From Lysobacter_L cavernae (GTDB taxonomy: Bacteria; Pseudomonadota; Gammaproteobacteria; Xanthomonadales; Xanthomonadaceae), in assembly GCF_042648505.1 (NCBI RefSeq), contig NZ_JBHRXK010000008.1, positions 85,267-149,266 of the forward strand: DNA of 64,000 nucleotides, given 5' to 3'. Under the pieces are notes generated by a model, which searched no databases, was not told the origin of the DNA, and was given only the letters and a program-made list of their open reading frames with translations. The translations under genes were made by a program, and so were the position numbers. Each line of letters starts with the position of its first letter. The first letter of the stretch is position 1. This document shows, one piece after another, positions 55,099-63,982 of this stretch.

Positions 55099-55136
55099 AA
55101 CGATCGTTTGACAATAGTACGAACGTTCGATATTCT
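55099..55136. promoter_or_regulatory. Promoter with two operator palindromes between tetR and the oxidoreductase operon
   Basis: A consensus -35 TTGACA (55108-55113), a 17-base spacer and a -10 TATTCT (55131-55136) form a strong plus-strand promoter. The palindrome AACGATCGTT (55099-55108) overlaps the -35 and CGAACGTTCG (55120-55129) fills the spacer, both within TACGAACG direct repeats. TetR proteins bind such sites. The fit suggests direct repression of the next two genes. Confidence 0.8.
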
Positions 55137-55219
55137 TGGTCCCGTTCGCGGCCCTAGTGCTCGACACCCGCGGCATCGACCATCGACTCCACCCACTTGG
55201 CGAAAAGGCGGTATCCCCT

Positions 55220-55852
55220 ATGAGAATCGTGATCTTTGGATCGACCGGCATGGGCGGAAAAGCCGCTCTCACAAGCGCGATCGGACGTGGCCACGACGTG
55301 ACCGTCCTGGCGCGTTCGGAAGCGGCCGCAGCCAAAGCGCCCAAAGGTACGCGTGTCGTCCTCGGAGATGCCTTGGACCCGGCCGCGGTCAGGGAGGCGC
55401 TGAAAGGTACCGATGCCGTTGTCCAGTATCTGGGGGTCGGTGGTCTGGGGGATGGTCGCCCCAATGATCTGGTTCCCGATGCCACGCGCCTCATCGTTGC
55501 CGAAATGGCAGCGCAGAACATCCGGCGCCTGGTCTGTGCCAGCAATGTGGGCGTGCCAGGATCGGCTCCCTTTTTCGTCCGCCGCATTCTCTTGCCCTTG
55601 GTGGCGCGCAAGCTGCTCCCGATTCTCGATGCGAAAGTCAAGATGGAGGCGATTTTGCGCGCCAGCAATCGGGAATGGACTGCGGTCCGACTGCCAGCGC
55701 TCAACGAAAAGCCGCGCAAGAAGACCCTCAAAGTTTCGGCCGAGGGACGGTCCACCGGATTCTCGATCACCACAGCCGATGCTGCCGACTTCATGCTGGA
55801 CATTATCGAAAAACGGCAATTCGTAGACGTCACTGTCGCCATTTCGAACTAA
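55220..55852 (+). CDS. NAD(P)H-binding (NmrA/atypical SDR-like) protein
   Basis: From the ATG at 55220 it is 210 residues: MRIVIFGSTGMGGKAALTSA is the NAD(P)-binding Rossmann motif, followed by VVLGDALDPAAVREALKGTD and ITTADAADFMLDII. It lacks the YxxxK pair of classic SDRs, which points to the atypical NAD(P)-binding type. It is first in an operon with an OYE-type flavoprotein 12 bases later and under a TetR operator. Likely role in detoxifying an electrophile; the substrate is unknown. Confidence 0.85.
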   Translation: MRIVIFGSTGMGGKAALTSAIGRGHDVTVLARSEAAAAKAPKGTRVVLGDALDPAAVREALKGTDAVVQYLGVGGLGDGRPNDLVPDATRLIVAEMAAQNIRRLVCASNVGVPGSAPFFVRRILLPLVARKLLPILDAKVKMEAILRASNREWTAVRLPALNEKPRKKTLKVSAEGRSTGFSITTADAADFMLDIIEKRQFVDVTVAISN

Positions 55853-55864
55853 CGGGATCGCGTC

Positions 55865-57169
55865 ATGACGACTGCACAGACCGCATCCATCCTCAACGCA
55901 CCACTCCTGCTTCCCTGCGGGACAACATTGCCAAACCGTTTGGCCAAGGCCGCGATGACCGAAATGGTGGCGGACAGCCGCAACCGTGCGACGGACGCGC
56001 ATGTGCAGATCTACCGCGCCTGGGCCAGGAGTGGGCCGGGCCTGATGCTGACCGGCAACGTGCAGGTGGACTACCACAATCTCGAGCATCCCGGCAATGT
56101 CGTCATTCAGGGCAAGCAGGATGCCGAGCAACTGGCCGCACTACGCAGATGGTCAGCGGCGGCGAAGGAGCATGGCAACCATATCTGGATGCAGATCGCC
56201 CATGCAGGGCGGCAGACGAACCGCTTCGTGAACCCGACACCGAAAGCGCCATCGGCGATTCCGCTCGCCATTCCCGGCGTCAGGTTCGGCACGCCCGTCG
56301 CATTGACCCATGATGAGATTGTGGAACTGATCGGCCGCTTCGCGGACGCGGCGGCAGTGGCGCGGGAGACCGGTTTCGACGGCGTGCAATTGCACGCTGC
56401 GCATGGTTATCTCTTCTCGCAATTTCTTTCGCCAAGATCCAACATCCGCGATGACGAATGGGGTGGCGATCTTGCCAGTCGTGCGCGTTTCCTGCTGGAA
56501 TCGGTCAAGGCCATCCGGTCAAAGGTCGGGGCGGATTTTCCGATTGGCATCAAGCTCAACTCGGCGGATTTCCAGCGGGGAGGCTTCAGCTTCGAGGACA
56601 GCCAGATTGTCGCCACATGGTTGGACGAGGCTTGCGTCGACCTGATCGAAATTTCGGGCGGCACCTATGAGCAGCCAAGCATGACCAATGCTGCGGGTGG
56701 TGAACCCGGACATGATCCATACGCAAGCAAGGCCTCGCGTGACCGTGAATCCTATTTTGGCCGCTTCGGTCCCGAGATGCGTCGCCACCTCAAGCGCGCC
56801 AGGCTGATGGTGACAGGCGGCTTGCGGACTGCCAGAGGCATGGCCGATGCCATTGCCAACGATGGTTTCGATCTGATCGGTCTCGCGCGGCCACTGTGCC
56901 TGGAGCCTGATGCGTCGGCAGCATTGCTTCGCGGCGACCCGATCGATCTGGTTCAGCCCACGCTGCGCATCGGTTCGGGGTGGCTTGGGCCAAAATCTCC
57001 GATCAAATTGATACGAACAATCACCGGAGCGGGGTCTGCCACCTGGTACAACGAGCAAATCCTGCGATTGTCGGCAGGTCGACGGCCCGACCGGAATCTC
57101 AATTTCGCCGGGGCATTCATTCGCAGTCAATTGCGAGAAAGACGCATGGCAAAGGTTCTAGACACATAG
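55865..57169 (+). CDS. NADH:flavin oxidoreductase, Old Yellow Enzyme family
   Basis: A 434-residue flavin TIM barrel: LLPCGTTLPNRLAKAAMTEM at the FMN-binding N-terminus, MQIAHAGRQ with the FMN/active His region, FDGVQLHAAHGYLFSQFLSP with the substrate-binding HAAH, RSNIRDDEWGG and VTGGLRTARGMADAIANDGF. It resembles the single-domain 2,4-dienoyl-CoA-reductase/OYE branch without the C-terminal FeS and pyridine-nucleotide domains. The TetR operator upstream suggests induction by its substrate. Confidence 0.9.
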   Translation: MTTAQTASILNAPLLLPCGTTLPNRLAKAAMTEMVADSRNRATDAHVQIYRAWARSGPGLMLTGNVQVDYHNLEHPGNVVIQGKQDAEQLAALRRWSAAAKEHGNHIWMQIAHAGRQTNRFVNPTPKAPSAIPLAIPGVRFGTPVALTHDEIVELIGRFADAAAVARETGFDGVQLHAAHGYLFSQFLSPRSNIRDDEWGGDLASRARFLLESVKAIRSKVGADFPIGIKLNSADFQRGGFSFEDSQIVATWLDEACVDLIEISGGTYEQPSMTNAAGGEPGHDPYASKASRDRESYFGRFGPEMRRHLKRARLMVTGGLRTARGMADAIANDGFDLIGLARPLCLEPDASAALLRGDPIDLVQPTLRIGSGWLGPKSPIKLIRTITGAGSATWYNEQILRLSAGRRPDRNLNFAGAFIRSQLRERRMAKVLDT

Positions 57170-57182
57170 GCCCCGATTACCG

Positions 57183-57440
57183 ATGCTCCGGGTCGAAAGC
57201 AGACCCCGGGAAGTGGTCAGCGCCAGCGCGGCGATCATTGCTTACCTAACGGCCTGCACTCAAAAACAGCCGACCGCCGAAGAGACGATGGCCTCTGGTT
57301 CTGAGGCCTTTGACCTCACACTCACGCCAAGCCAGTTACACGATCTCATCGCGAAAGCGAGCCGTGGCGACGGCGCCGACGGCTACTTGCGCCGGCGTCG
57401 TGAGCATCTTCGCTGGAATGGCACGGAGTGCCAGTACTAG
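57183..57440 (+). CDS. Small, possibly truncated lipoprotein-like frame
   Basis: An 85-residue frame with LTAC near residue 25 resembling a lipobox, followed by a short region TLTPSQLHDLIAKASRGDGA that looks like the start of a repeat-type hypothetical family, then a change in character (GYLRRRREHLRWNGTE). The second half may be out of frame relative to the ancestral gene, so this may be a broken remnant next to the transposase. Low certainty. Confidence 0.35.
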   Translation: MLRVESRPREVVSASAAIIAYLTACTQKQPTAEETMASGSEAFDLTLTPSQLHDLIAKASRGDGADGYLRRRREHLRWNGTECQY

Positions 57441-57466
57441 GTCGGTGCGAGTGAGCCGAACCGAGC

Positions 57467-58804
57467 TTAGTCAAAATACCCTTCTTCCAGCAGCCGCACC
57501 AACGTCGGAATGTAAGGCCCGTACTCGACCACGCGCCTGATCTGTTTTTTCCGTGTCGGCGCCATGGTCATCCGCTGGAACTCGAAGTTCGTCGATGCCT
57601 GATCGTCGTCAACTAGTACCGTTTCGACCACCGCACCATCCTTACGCGCCTTCTCGTTGTAGAGCATCCGCGCCCGGATTACCTCGAAGCTGTAGCCCCT
57701 GCCCATGCGGTTCATGTCTTTGGCCAGTCGGTTGACGGATTCAGTATAGGCATTGGTGATGGGCTGCTCGAAGTAAGCGAAGATTTCCTCGTGCCAGTTG
57801 TGCACAGCGGTGGTGAGGTCCTTGAACGCAGGTGCCAGCTCTGGGGTGATATTGCTGAGCCATTTGGTGCAGGCGGCCTCGGCATCAGTGCGAGTCTCGT
57901 GATCCCAGATCGACAAGAAGCCTTCCTTGAGGGCGTGCGCCTCCCCTAGCTGGGGGAATTGGCGGAACCATTCCAGGGCACGCTCCATGTCCGCGCCCTT
58001 CAGGTCGTGTTGCCGCTTGAGCAACAGGAAACGCTCATCCTTGAGCTTGAGCCGTTGCCGGGCCGGCAAGTCCTTGCGAATGCGCTTGCGCAGCTTCTCC
58101 AGGGCATCGTTGGCCATCCGCTGGATATGGAAGCGATCGACCACGATCCGCACCTGTGGCAGCGTGGCGCGCACCACCTGCTTGTAGACGTGGTACATGT
58201 CCATGGCCACCCATTCGATGGTGTCCTTGTCCCGCAGGTTCCGGAAATAGGGCAACAGGTCGGCCTTGGCTCGGCTCGGCCGAAGGTCAAACACTGTCTT
58301 GCGCTCGATGTTAGTGATCATGGCGCGGTACTGACCGATGATCTTGAGTTCGTCGATCCCGAGGATACGGGGTGTCCGGAACCTGACCCTGGTCTCGAAT
58401 TCCTCAATGAAGTCATCGAAGACATGCCGGATCGTCTTCTCGTCCAAATCTACTTCGCGAGCCAAGGCCGCGAAGGTCTTGGTGAAGCTCTGCTCGCGGA
58501 TATAACGCACCAGGCGGGCCGTGGCTTGGCGCTTGCTGTCGAGGTCGGCGACAGGCTCGAAGAGCGTCTTGTTGCATGAAATGCAACGAAAGCGCCGGCG
58601 TTGGATGAACACCACGACCGGCTTGCCGTGCGTTGGGGTGTCCTGGAATGACTGCTCCTGCGAGCCGTGACCGTGCAAGCGTCCGACCTTGCACAGCGGG
58701 CAGGTTGCCACCGGAGCGAGGCCTTCCGCCTTGACTACATATCGATCGTCATCGCCCACGACTTCAAGCGTTTTGAGGCTTCGCAGCTGGAGAAAGTCGG
58801 TCAC
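57467..58804 (-). mobile_element. ISL3-family transposase (insertion sequence)
   Basis: The 445-residue protein has the N-terminal zinc-binding part (CPLCKVGRLHGHG and RFRCISCNK), a helix-turn-helix stretch (FAALAREVDLDEKTIRHVF), and the DDE core: LGIDELKI, WVAMDMYHVYKQVVRATLPQ with VVDRFHIQRMAN, and TNAYTESVNRLAKDMNRMGR near the C-terminus. This is the ISL3/IS204/IS1001 type. The frame is complete, so it may be active. I could not fix matching terminal inverted repeats or a target duplication. Confidence 0.93.
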
Positions 58805-59414
58805 TCAGCACCTTGGGCGAACCCACACTGAAATCCGGCTTTACTTTAGCACGCGCACTCTCGATTCCAACACTAGAATCCGTTTTATCAATTGAGAGCT
58901 ACAACAGCCCTAGAGCACGAAACCCACACCAGATTCCGGATACCCCTTTTTTTTTGCCGGCGCGTGGCAGGACTGGGGCGGGGCATTCGGCCGGGAAGGG
59001 GATGGGTGGGGTCAACGACCCCGCGCATGAGGTCAATGACCGCAAGCCATGGAGTCCACGACCCCGCATTTGGGCTCAGCGACCCCATCGATGGGGTCCG
59101 GGAGGCCATTGCATGGGGTCCACGACCCCGCATTTGGGGTCAGCGACTGCATCGACGGGGTCAGTGACCCCACGCCGGGGGTCTGCGAGGCCATTGGATG
59201 GGGTCCGTGCCCCGTCGCGTGGGGTCCGCGACCCTGTCTCCCCAGCCAGCGTAGGGCGCAATAACCGAAGGGCATTGCGCCGCATGGGGTTCAGAGGCGG
59301 TCGTCATCCGGCGCATTACGACCAAAGGAAGTCCCCGTGGGACGCCTGCGGCTAATGCGCCCTACGTGAGCTACCGGTGGGGTCGGCGACCCCGTCTCCC
59401 TGCAGATGACGGCG
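58805..59414. repeat. GGGGTC/GACCCC palindrome array and REP-like pair 3' of trmY
   Basis: From about 59005 to 59236 the sequence consists of variants of CATGGGGTCCACGACCCCGC, giving repeated 15-bp hairpins GGGGTCnnnGACCCC (for example 59008-59022, 59115-59129, 59157-59171). A solitary copy lies at 59379-59393. An inverted pair, CGTAGGGCGCAATAACCG (from 59250) and its mate GCTAATGCGCCCTACG (59351-59366), encloses the space between. No gene is convincing here, though frames are open because of the repeat. Confidence 0.75.
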
Positions 59415-60008
59415 TTACCGCTGATCCAGCTCGTGGTGGATCAACACGACGCATTGCGAAGCAAACAGCATTTTCGATCCCAGCGTGATTTTCTTCGCGC
59501 CCAGGCGTTCGAGGCTGGGGAAGATCTTTTTCGGCATCGGGATATGGTCGGTCAGCAGGAAGCAGGGATTGCCCTGGAACACCTGCTCACGAATCGATGC
59601 GCCTTTCGGGTCCATCACGAACAGCTGGTGATCTTCGGCCAGCTCCTGCACCAGCCGCTCGAAGGCCAACGTGCGCACCGTGACGCCCGATTCCACCGGT
59701 CGCGTCTCTTCCTTGCCCATCCCCCTGGAGGCATCCAGCGCGCTGGCGATCTTGCCCAGCAGCGCGCGCTCGTCGAAGCCACCGATGTCATGCATGGCGT
59801 CGGGTTCGAAGCGGATCGTGCGTGAGAAATCCTGGGTGCTTTCCAACACCAGGTAGACCGTGACATCCGCGCGATGCGACTGGGCCACGAAGATGGCGTT
59901 CATCAGCGTATGCGCCAGGATTTCGGTGTGGGCCTCCTGGCCAACGGAAGCCAACAGTTTCTGGCTGTCGGTGGGTGCCGCCCGCGCTCTCAGTACAAAG
60001 GTTCGCAT
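59415..60008 (-). CDS. trmY: TrmY-like (DUF358) SPOUT methyltransferase
   Basis: A 197-residue protein of the TrmY/DUF358 family, whose archaeal members methylate N1 of pseudouridine 54 in tRNA. Visible stretches: MRTFVLRARAAPTDSQKLLA, HTLMNAIFVAQSHRADVTVYL, IRFEPDAMHDIGGFDERAL, and the AdoMet-side FQGNPCFLLTDHIPMP with LGSKMLFASQCVVLIHHELD. The DHIPMP motif and knot-forming C-terminus are typical. Bacteria normally have m5U54, so the target of this bacterial copy is unknown. It faces away from the DUF6164 gene. Confidence 0.85.
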   Translation of the reverse strand: MRTFVLRARAAPTDSQKLLASVGQEAHTEILAHTLMNAIFVAQSHRADVTVYLVLESTQDFSRTIRFEPDAMHDIGGFDERALLGKIASALDASRGMGKEETRPVESGVTVRTLAFERLVQELAEDHQLFVMDPKGASIREQVFQGNPCFLLTDHIPMPKKIFPSLERLGAKKITLGSKMLFASQCVVLIHHELDQR

Positions 60009-60055
60009 CGGTGTCCCAAGGGGAAAAGGTAAAGGATGCCCGCTATGATGAGGCC

Positions 60056-60421
60056 ATGTCCAAGTTACTGCTCAACCTGCGCAACGTGCCCGACGACGAG
60101 GCCGACGACGTGCGCGCGATGCTCGACGAACATCGGATTGCGTTCTACGAAACCACGCCGAGCCGGTGGGGCATTTCGTCAGGCGGCATCTGGGTAACGG
60201 ACGATGCGGCCATCGTCGAGGCCAAGCGCCTGATGGCCATCTACCAGGCGCAGCGCCAAACCCGCGTGCGGGCCGAGTACGACGCGGCCCGGCGCGCCGG
60301 CACCGCCGAAACGTTCTGGACGGTGCTGCGCGCCGAACCCGCCCGCGTCGCGCTGACCGTGTTGGGCATCCTCTTCATGCTGGCTTTGGTCGCGCTGCCG
60401 ATCATCCTGCTGCGCGGGTAA
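60056..60421 (+). CDS. DUF6164 family membrane protein
   Basis: The ATG at 60056 with a GAGG site gives 121 residues. MSKLLLNLRNVPDDEADDVRAML is the conserved N-terminus, followed by ETTPSRWGISSGGIWV. A helical linker leads to one C-terminal membrane helix (VALTVLGILFMLALVALPII). This matches DUF6164, of unknown function, widespread in gammaproteobacteria. Divergent from trmY. Confidence 0.82.
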   Translation: MSKLLLNLRNVPDDEADDVRAMLDEHRIAFYETTPSRWGISSGGIWVTDDAAIVEAKRLMAIYQAQRQTRVRAEYDAARRAGTAETFWTVLRAEPARVALTVLGILFMLALVALPIILLRG

Positions 60422-60471
60422 CCGGGCGCTGGCGCTGACGCCCCGTCCGCGCAACGCGCTATCGTGGCGCC

Positions 60472-61053
60472 ATGACGATCCCCTTCCAATGCAAGTGCGG
60501 CGCCGTGCGCGGCCAGGTCGAGCCGCGCACCGTGCATGCACGCGCCACCTGCTACTGCCGCGACTGCCAGGCCTTCGCCCGCGCGCTGAAGCGCGAGGAC
60601 GCGCTGGATGCACACGGCGGCACCGACATCGTTGCGATGTTGCCTTCCGGCCTGCACTTCACCGCCGGCACCGCGCAGCTGGCCTGCCTCTCGCTCAGCC
60701 CGAAGGGCCTGCTGCGCTGGTATGCGCGCTGCTGCGACACGCCACTGGCGAACACGCCGCGCGACGCGAAGCTGCCGTACGTCGGGATCCTGGGGGATTG
60801 CTTCGTGCCCGATGCCCTGGACGCCGTGGTCGGACCGTCGCGCATCGCGCTGAACGTGAAGTCCGCGCGCGGCCCCGTGCAAGCCACGCCGGTGCGGACG
60901 GTGCTGGGTGTGGGGCGGATCATGCGCCGCGTGCTGTTCGCGCGCCTGCGCGGTCGCGGCGCGAATCCGTTCTTCGTCGCCGGGACCGACCAGCCGGTGG
61001 CGGAGCCGCGGGTGCTGAGCAAGGCCGAGCGCATGGCGGTGACTCCCGTCTAG
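60472..61053 (+). CDS. DUF6151 / GFA-like zinc protein
   Basis: A 193-residue protein with CKCGAVRG and CYCRDCQAF, plus a later Cys-Cys (RCCDTPLAN), giving the zinc-site layout of glutathione-dependent formaldehyde-activating-enzyme-like (GFA) proteins. I believe it corresponds to DUF6151. Role unknown. The ATG at 60472 lies 50 bases after the DUF6164 stop. Confidence 0.75.
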   Translation: MTIPFQCKCGAVRGQVEPRTVHARATCYCRDCQAFARALKREDALDAHGGTDIVAMLPSGLHFTAGTAQLACLSLSPKGLLRWYARCCDTPLANTPRDAKLPYVGILGDCFVPDALDAVVGPSRIALNVKSARGPVQATPVRTVLGVGRIMRRVLFARLRGRGANPFFVAGTDQPVAEPRVLSKAERMAVTPV

Positions 61054-61198
61054 TGGGATAACGGGCCCAGGGCCCTTGCGCCGCATGCGGTGTGGCGCTG
61101 GTGTGAACTGAACGCTGTGCCGGTTAGGACTGGACACCGCGCCGGTGCTGGTCATTTCGCGTCGAGCTTGAGCCGCGCGTTGGAAGGACAGCCTCCGA

Positions 61199-61348
61199 TC
61201 AGAAGCGGACAGTCGCACTCTGTTGCCGCGCCATCGCGATGCGGTATCGGTCTTCGGCAGTCATCAATGGTTGTGGTCGCCGTTGCCGACATTGATCTGC
61301 ACCCATTCGACGGCGCCGGTGAACGTGTTGCTGAATTCCTGCACGCGA
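61199..61348 (-). pseudogene. Frameshifted C-terminal remnant of an arylsulfatase
   Basis: On the minus strand, one frame reads VQEFSNTFTGAVEWVQINVG then NGDHNH and hits a stop, while the next frame continues with LMTAEDRYRIAMARQ. Together they give the usual ending of arylsulfatases (F(S/T)G-x-V-x-WVQI, then DHLI-x-PE-R-IAMARQ), interrupted by a one-base deletion and by a stop upstream. This lies next to and opposite in strand to the intact arylsulfatase. The rest of 61054-61459 shows nothing else. Confidence 0.65.
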
Positions 61349-61459
61349 AAGCGTCAGGCTGGCATCACGCATCCTATACGTCGCGTAACCGACCCTCGGC
61401 CAACCTGTACGCCCGCCTGTCTGCGACCGTGCCGACTGGCTCATCTGGAGTCGCCGCAC

Positions 61460-63799
61460 ATGCCTGTCAAGCCCAAGGCCAAGCCTGCCGTCACCACCGG
61501 TACGCCCGATCATCTGCCGCGTCCGGATTTCCACTTCACCGGCGAGATCGGCCGAACCTATGTCGATTCCGATCCGGCGCAGTTCCCGCAACCGGTACAG
61601 CCGCCCAAGGGTGCGCCGAACATCGTGCTGATCCTGCTCGACGATGTCGGCTTCGGCCAGTTCTCCACCTTCGGTGGCGGCGTACCGTCACCGACCATGG
61701 ACCGGCTCGCCGCCGAGGGCCTGCGCTACAACCACTTCCACACCACCGCGCTGTGCAGCCCCACGCGCGCGGCGCTGATTACTGGGCGCAACCACCATTC
61801 GACCTCGTTCGCCGGTATCACCGAGGCGGCCACCGGTTTCGACGGCTACTGCTGCGTGCTGCCGCACAACTGCGGCACGGTCGCCGAGGTGCTGCGCCAG
61901 AACGGTTACATGACCGCCTGGATCGGCAAGAACCACAACACGCCGACCTGGGAGCTCAGTGCCGCCGGACCGTTCGACCGCTGGGCCAATGGGCTGGGCT
62001 TCGACTACTTCTATGGCTTCAACGCCGGCGACATGAACCACTGGAATCCGTTGCTGTTCGAGAACCGCGATCTGGTACCGGCATCCGATGACCCGGACTA
62101 CCACCTCACCGAAGATCTCGCCGACAAGGCCGTCGCCTGGGTACGCAAGGTCAAGAGCATCGCACCCGACAAGCCCTACTTCCTGTACGTCGCACCGGGC
62201 GCCACGCATGCGCCGCACCAGGCGCCACAGGCGTGGATCGACAAGTTCAAGGGCCAGTTCGACATGGGCTGGGATGCTTACCGCGAGCAGACCCTGGAGC
62301 GACAGAAGAAACTGGGCGTCGTGCCCAAAGACACCAAGCTGACCGAGCGCTCGAAGGGACTCCCCGCGTGGGAAGGACTCGATCCCGACCAGAAGCGGCT
62401 GTACGCGCGGATGATGGAAGTATTCGCCGCCTACGGCGCGCAGGTCGATGCGGCGATGGGCCGGGTGGTGGACGCGGTCAAGGCGCTGCCGGATGCCGAC
62501 AATACGATCATCATCTACATCGCCGGCGACAACGGCTCCAGCGCCGAAGGTGGTCTGGAGGGATCGCTCAACGAGAACCTGTTCTTCAACGGCTTCCCGG
62601 AAAAGTGGCAGGACAACCTCAAGGCCATCGACGAGCTGGGTGGACCGAAGCACTTCAACCACTTCCCGTCGTCCTGGGCGCATGCGATGAACACGCCGTT
62701 CCAGTGGACCAAGCAGGTGGCCAGCCACTTCGGCGGCACCCGCAACCCGATGATCATCAGCTGGCCCGACGGCATCGCCGACAAGGGCGCGCTGCGCGAC
62801 CAGTTCCTGCACGTGATCGACATCGTGCCGACGATCTACGAGGCCTGCGGAGTCACCGCACCGCGCATGCTCAACGGCGTGCCGCAGAAGGACATCGAGG
62901 GCATCAGCTTCGCTTTCACCTTCGACGACGGCAAGGCGCCCAGCCGGCGCCGCACCCAGTATTTCGAGCTGGCCTGCAATCGTGGCCTGTACCACGACGG
63001 CTGGATGGCCTCGGCCCCCTCCTTTGTCCCCTGGATTCCCACCCGTCCGGACGACTGGAACCCCGACAAGCAGGTCTGGGAGCTGTACAGGCTCGATGGC
63101 GATTTCTCCCAGGCGAACGACATCGCGGCGCAGAACCCGGACAAGCTGCGCGAGCTGCAGGACCTGTGGTGGGCCGAGGCATCGAAGTACAGCGTGCTGC
63201 CACTGGACTGGCGCGGCACGATCCGCTTCAACGCCGAGGCGATGGGTCGGCCCAGTCTTGTCGGCGACCGTACGAAGGCGACCTACTACCCGGGCATGGT
63301 CGCGCTACCCGATGCAGCCTGCCTGCCGATGCTCAACAAGTCGTGGACGATCACCGCCGAAGTCGAGCTGCCCGACGACAAGGCGCAGGGCATGATCGTC
63401 ACCCAGGGCGGTTCGGAAGGCGGCTACGGTCTGTATCTGCGCGACGGCAAACCCACCTTCGTCTACAACTTCCTGGGCAGGGAACGACCGACCATCGCCG
63501 CCGATGCACCGCTGCCCCAGGGCAAGACGACGATCGTGGTCGACTTCAAGTACGACGGCGGCGGCATCGGCAAGGGTGCGACCGTCACCGTCAGCGCCAA
63601 CGGCAAGCAGATCGCGAACGGACGACTGGAGCGCACCGTGCCCATCCAGTTCTCCATCGGCGAAGGCCTGGATATCGGCATGGACAATGGCTCCGCTGTC
63701 GACTGGACGTACAAGCTGCCGTTCAAGTTCACCGGCAGTATTCACAACGTCACGGTAGAGGTATTCACGGAGAAGGCGAGGACCTCGGCGTCGGCTTGA
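61460..63799 (+). CDS. Arylsulfatase (formylglycine-type)
   Basis: The ATG at 61460 with a GGAG site gives 779 residues. The sulfatase core has LILLDDVGFGQ with D61-D62, the formylglycine signature with C99 in LCSPTRAALITGR, HNCGTVAEVLRQNGYMTAWI, GKNH with Lys and His, and GDNGSSAEGG. The C-terminal third is a beta-sandwich (GYGLYLRDGKPTFVYNFLG). No signal peptide is evident. Activity would need a formylglycine-generating enzyme, not seen here. Substrate unknown, probably aromatic sulfate esters. Confidence 0.92.
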   Translation: MPVKPKAKPAVTTGTPDHLPRPDFHFTGEIGRTYVDSDPAQFPQPVQPPKGAPNIVLILLDDVGFGQFSTFGGGVPSPTMDRLAAEGLRYNHFHTTALCSPTRAALITGRNHHSTSFAGITEAATGFDGYCCVLPHNCGTVAEVLRQNGYMTAWIGKNHNTPTWELSAAGPFDRWANGLGFDYFYGFNAGDMNHWNPLLFENRDLVPASDDPDYHLTEDLADKAVAWVRKVKSIAPDKPYFLYVAPGATHAPHQAPQAWIDKFKGQFDMGWDAYREQTLERQKKLGVVPKDTKLTERSKGLPAWEGLDPDQKRLYARMMEVFAAYGAQVDAAMGRVVDAVKALPDADNTIIIYIAGDNGSSAEGGLEGSLNENLFFNGFPEKWQDNLKAIDELGGPKHFNHFPSSWAHAMNTPFQWTKQVASHFGGTRNPMIISWPDGIADKGALRDQFLHVIDIVPTIYEACGVTAPRMLNGVPQKDIEGISFAFTFDDGKAPSRRRTQYFELACNRGLYHDGWMASAPSFVPWIPTRPDDWNPDKQVWELYRLDGDFSQANDIAAQNPDKLRELQDLWWAEASKYSVLPLDWRGTIRFNAEAMGRPSLVGDRTKATYYPGMVALPDAACLPMLNKSWTITAEVELPDDKAQGMIVTQGGSEGGYGLYLRDGKPTFVYNFLGRERPTIAADAPLPQGKTTIVVDFKYDGGGIGKGATVTVSANGKQIANGRLERTVPIQFSIGEGLDIGMDNGSAVDWTYKLPFKFTGSIHNVTVEVFTEKARTSASA

Positions 63800-63962
63800 A
63801 TGGCTGCAATGGGTCCAGGCTGTGCGAAAACTCAAATCCAGGTCGTAATCGGCTGAATCCGTGTCCTACGGAGGAGCCAGCGGCGCTACAGCGAGGGGGT
63901 GGTCCACCGCCGCCCTCCCGGCCGGCGACTTCAGCTGGCGCTTTGTGAGCGCTGAGGATTGT

Positions 63963-63982
63963 CGCCGGAGGCGGCGTTTTTT
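63963..63982 (+). terminator. Likely terminator downstream of the arylsulfatase
   Basis: The stem CGCCG / CGGCG with a GAGG loop is followed by TTTTTT. It lies about 160 bases after the arylsulfatase stop; nothing recognisable lies between. Confidence 0.7.

Noticed and set aside
57440..58860. Defined ends of the ISL3 element
   Set aside because: I compared both flanks of the transposase gene and could not find convincing inverted repeats or a target duplication, so no element boundaries are given.
59005..59236. CRISPR array
   Set aside because: Units are palindromic, irregular in spacing and lack unique spacers of constant length. No cas genes are nearby.
58813..59355. 180-codon plus-strand frame over the GGGGTC array
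   Set aside because: The frame is kept open by the repeat itself, several alternative frames are open too, and no ribosome site or family similarity is seen.
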